Of a stretch of DNA of 64,000 nt, positions 61,680 to 64,000 are shown piece by piece; positions within the stretch are counted from its first letter, which is position 1; the number at the start of each line of letters is the position of its first letter. The stretch is taken from positions 620,001 through 684,000 of the forward strand of contig JAHGAU010000034.1 of the NCBI GenBank assembly GCA_019925105.1, in the 5' to 3' direction. Below the pieces are notes generated by a model. It did not search any database. It saw only the letters and a list, made by a program, of their open reading frames with translations, and was not told the DNA's origin. Position numbers and translations under genes: made by a program. This DNA is from Niebla homalea. Taxonomy: Eukaryota; Ascomycota; Lecanoromycetes; Lecanorales; Ramalinaceae.

Positions 61680-64000
61680 ACATAAACCTAAAAGAACCTT
61701 TTCTTTTATAATTTTTAAAGGGGTGCCTTTAAGACATTAATCCTCTTTACGCTAAGGATTAAGAAGGGATAATATAATTAATATTAATAAAAAGGCTTAG
61801 CTTAAAGGTTATTATAAGACGGTTAATTAAATACGCGGTTTATATAATTAAAGGACTTATTAACGTATATTAATTAATATAAGATTTAACGGCTATTAAC
61901 GATTAAATAATTATAAAAGGAATAAGTCTTAAGAAATAAGAAGAAAGAATTTAATATTAATCTTAAAGCTTTTAATATAAATATAGCTCCTCCTACCATT
62001 TAACTTTTAATCTTAAAATTTCCTTTTTAATTTTTATATTTAAGTAAATTAATCTTATTAGATTATTTAGTTCCCTTTATACTTTATATTTTAGAATAGC
62101 CTTTATTAATATAAATATTATTAATTTCTATAAATAACTTTTACTTAAGGTAAATTTACGTAATAATTACCGGCCTCCGGTATATAAAATACTTATTTTT
62201 AATCGTTTTTAGGAAAGCCGTTAAGTTCTTAAAATTAATAATAAATTAAAGGAGAAAGTTAATAACTTTAATCCGATTTAAGTATTAAATACGGCCTTAT
62301 TATTACTTAACGATCCCTTAACTTTTATTATTATTAAAGTAAACGGTAAAAATAAATTACTTATTTTATAAGTTAAATAATAATTAATAACTCCGTAAAT
62401 ATAATAAAGGAACGAGAAAACTATAGCGGTATTTATAATAATAACCTTAAAGATTTCTTAAGTTTTAAAGACTTATTATTAAACGTAAATAAAATATAAA
62501 AGTTATAAAGCGCATATAAGAATAATATATATTTAATGGATAAGCTAAATATAAACTTTAAATATATATTTAAATATAAATAGAAAAAGAGTAATATATT
62601 TAATTTATAACTTAACTTTATTTATTTATATAATTGATAAAATTACGAATAAGATAATAATGAAAATTATATTATTAACCCGGAGTAAATAAACTTCTAG
62701 GATAATTAAGGCGATAATTATATTTACCTTAATTATTATCTATTATTTAAGTAGTATTACCGCGATTATAGTAAAAAGCGAGGTTTATTAAATATCTTAT
62801 TAGTTTTTTTAATAAATTTAAATATTAAATAAGATTTACGTTTTATCTTAATAACTATAATATTAATATTATTTATTAAAGCTCTTATTCTATATTAAGA
62901 GTCTAAGATCTCTTATATTTATAATATTAACCTTTTAATAAGAGCTTATATATAAACCAATAATATAAACGTCGTTTTTAACGATAATAATTAATTTTAT
63001 TAAGAAGTTAAAGTATTAGAAAATAAAGAATATCCGAGTAATTATAATAAAAAAAGTATTATATTATACCCTTTAAAGAAAAAACTACGATCTATTATTA
63101 AGAAGAAGCCTTTACCGAAACGTTATATTAAACGTTATCGTTTCTTATTATTATTTATTTCGGATAAAGAAAATAAAGGTAACCTTTTACTTTTTTTATT
63201 TCCTTTTATTCCGGTTAATTTAAAAAGAAAAAAGTATATTAATAATAAGTATAATTGCGTTATAAAAAGGTTAATATAGTATATAGGCTCTTAAATAGCG
63301 ATTATCTATAAATAATAAAACTAGGAAAAAAAGATCTTAAAAGAAAAAAGGTGAACCGGGGGCGTAAGAGACCCCGGAAGTAATACCTTATTTAATAAAA
63401 GGATTCCTGGATGGATAGGGCTTATTTAATGAGCTTAAATTTATTATAAGATTAAAAGGAGAAGAAAATAAGTTAATATAATTATTAGCTTAAATATAAA
63501 TATAATAAACGAGTATAATATTATAAATAGATTATTATTATTTAATTTTATTATTAATAAAAAGCTAAGTTTTATTTAATATAAATTATTATAGCTTAAT
63601 TTTACTTAAATTAAATCATTATTACGGTACTATTTAATTTATTATGGAATATTCCTCTTTTTTATTCTGTAATTCCTTTTTAAATTTTTATATAATAATA
63701 TTACCGATAAACGATAATAAGAAGCCTTTATTATTAAGAAGGCTGGTAATTAAACCTACCGGAATACCCTCTAAATATAGTATAATTCATAACGGGCTTT
63801 CCGATTATATAACCTTCTTATATTATAGTTATTTATTATTTAATTATTTAAATTTACTTTAACCGTAATATTTTATATATATTCTTAATCTATAAAGTCT
63901 TATAAATACTTTTTAATAAATAAATTTAAGCTTAGAATTATATAATAAGGAATCGGATTTATAAGTTAATATTAATATTTTATAATAATATCTTATACGC

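Larger units (their letters stand above)
60480..64000 (+). mobile_element. RIP-degraded element with GC-rich rim and coding-like minisatellites
   Basis: A GC-rich, unmutated stretch (about 60480-60600) followed by TAAATACC and a CT-rich leader (60600-60660) looks like a promoter or LTR rim. Downstream are two tandem repeats whose unit lengths are multiples of three, then stop-ridden, coding-like sequence to the window end. A 72-codon frame at 63644-63862 has no recognisable domain. A GC hairpin (CCGGGG/CCCCGG) lies at 63356-63377. The element type was not determined, and the right end lies outside the window. Confidence 0.4.

Noticed and set aside
63644..63862. Plus-strand 72-codon frame near the right end
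   Set aside because: No recognised domain, AT-rich codons, RIP-degraded surroundings.

Overview
The window looks like a filamentous ascomycete (Pezizomycotina) genome. Two fungal-style protein genes lie in a roughly 4.8 kb stretch of ordinary base composition (about 13130-17940). Everything else is extremely AT-rich, with almost no CpA or TpG while CpG, CpC and CpT persist. That is the signature of repeat-induced point mutation (RIP, C to T mainly in CpA). The class or genus cannot be fixed from the sequence.

Layout. 1-2096: RNase H, integrase and C-terminal part of a Ty3/Gypsy element (copy G1), related to a second copy at 56811-58805 (G2). 2097-10669: RIP-degraded repeats, including a 252-bp LTR-like repeat at 5958-6209 (copy C1). 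10675-12788: a complete but short (2.1 kb) LTR element with 184-bp LTRs and an ATTCC target duplication. 13130-17940: the gene island, holding an uncharacterised 278-residue protein on the minus strand (13790-14626) and, divergently on the plus strand, a three-exon secreted aspzincin (M35-type) metallopeptidase (15693-16776). 17941-20040: a putative DNA transposon of unknown family bracketed by CTTATAAG palindromes and carrying another LTR-like repeat (C2).

20041-58805 is a nest of insertions that can be unpicked by target-site duplications. An 18.4 kb Gypsy locus (22080-40508, 333-bp LTRs, TSD CTTTT) contains a 6.0 kb LINE (27777-33788, 13-bp TSD), which itself carries an unmutated solo LTR (28054-28236, TSD CTTTT), and a second, shorter LINE in the opposite orientation (about 33880-35986). 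A third copy of the same LINE (41081 to about 55388) was split by a full-length Ty1/Copia element (47185-53262, TSD TTATT) and by a 2.4 kb insertion (42665-45074). 58806-64000 holds two further RIP-degraded elements with GC-rich rims, an unmutated solo LTR (59922-60132, TSD GCCGG) and two in-frame minisatellites (72 bp x5 and 33 bp x6).

The two genes have no visible functional link beyond a shared divergent intergenic region. The most interesting pattern is structural. In all three complete LTR elements the LTR edge facing the internal region is RIP-mutated while the outer edge is largely spared, and two solo LTRs inside heavily mutated sequence are untouched. I found no CRISPR array, rRNA, secure tRNA gene, bacterial-style operon or intact transposase, and no clear case for a new enzymatic system.
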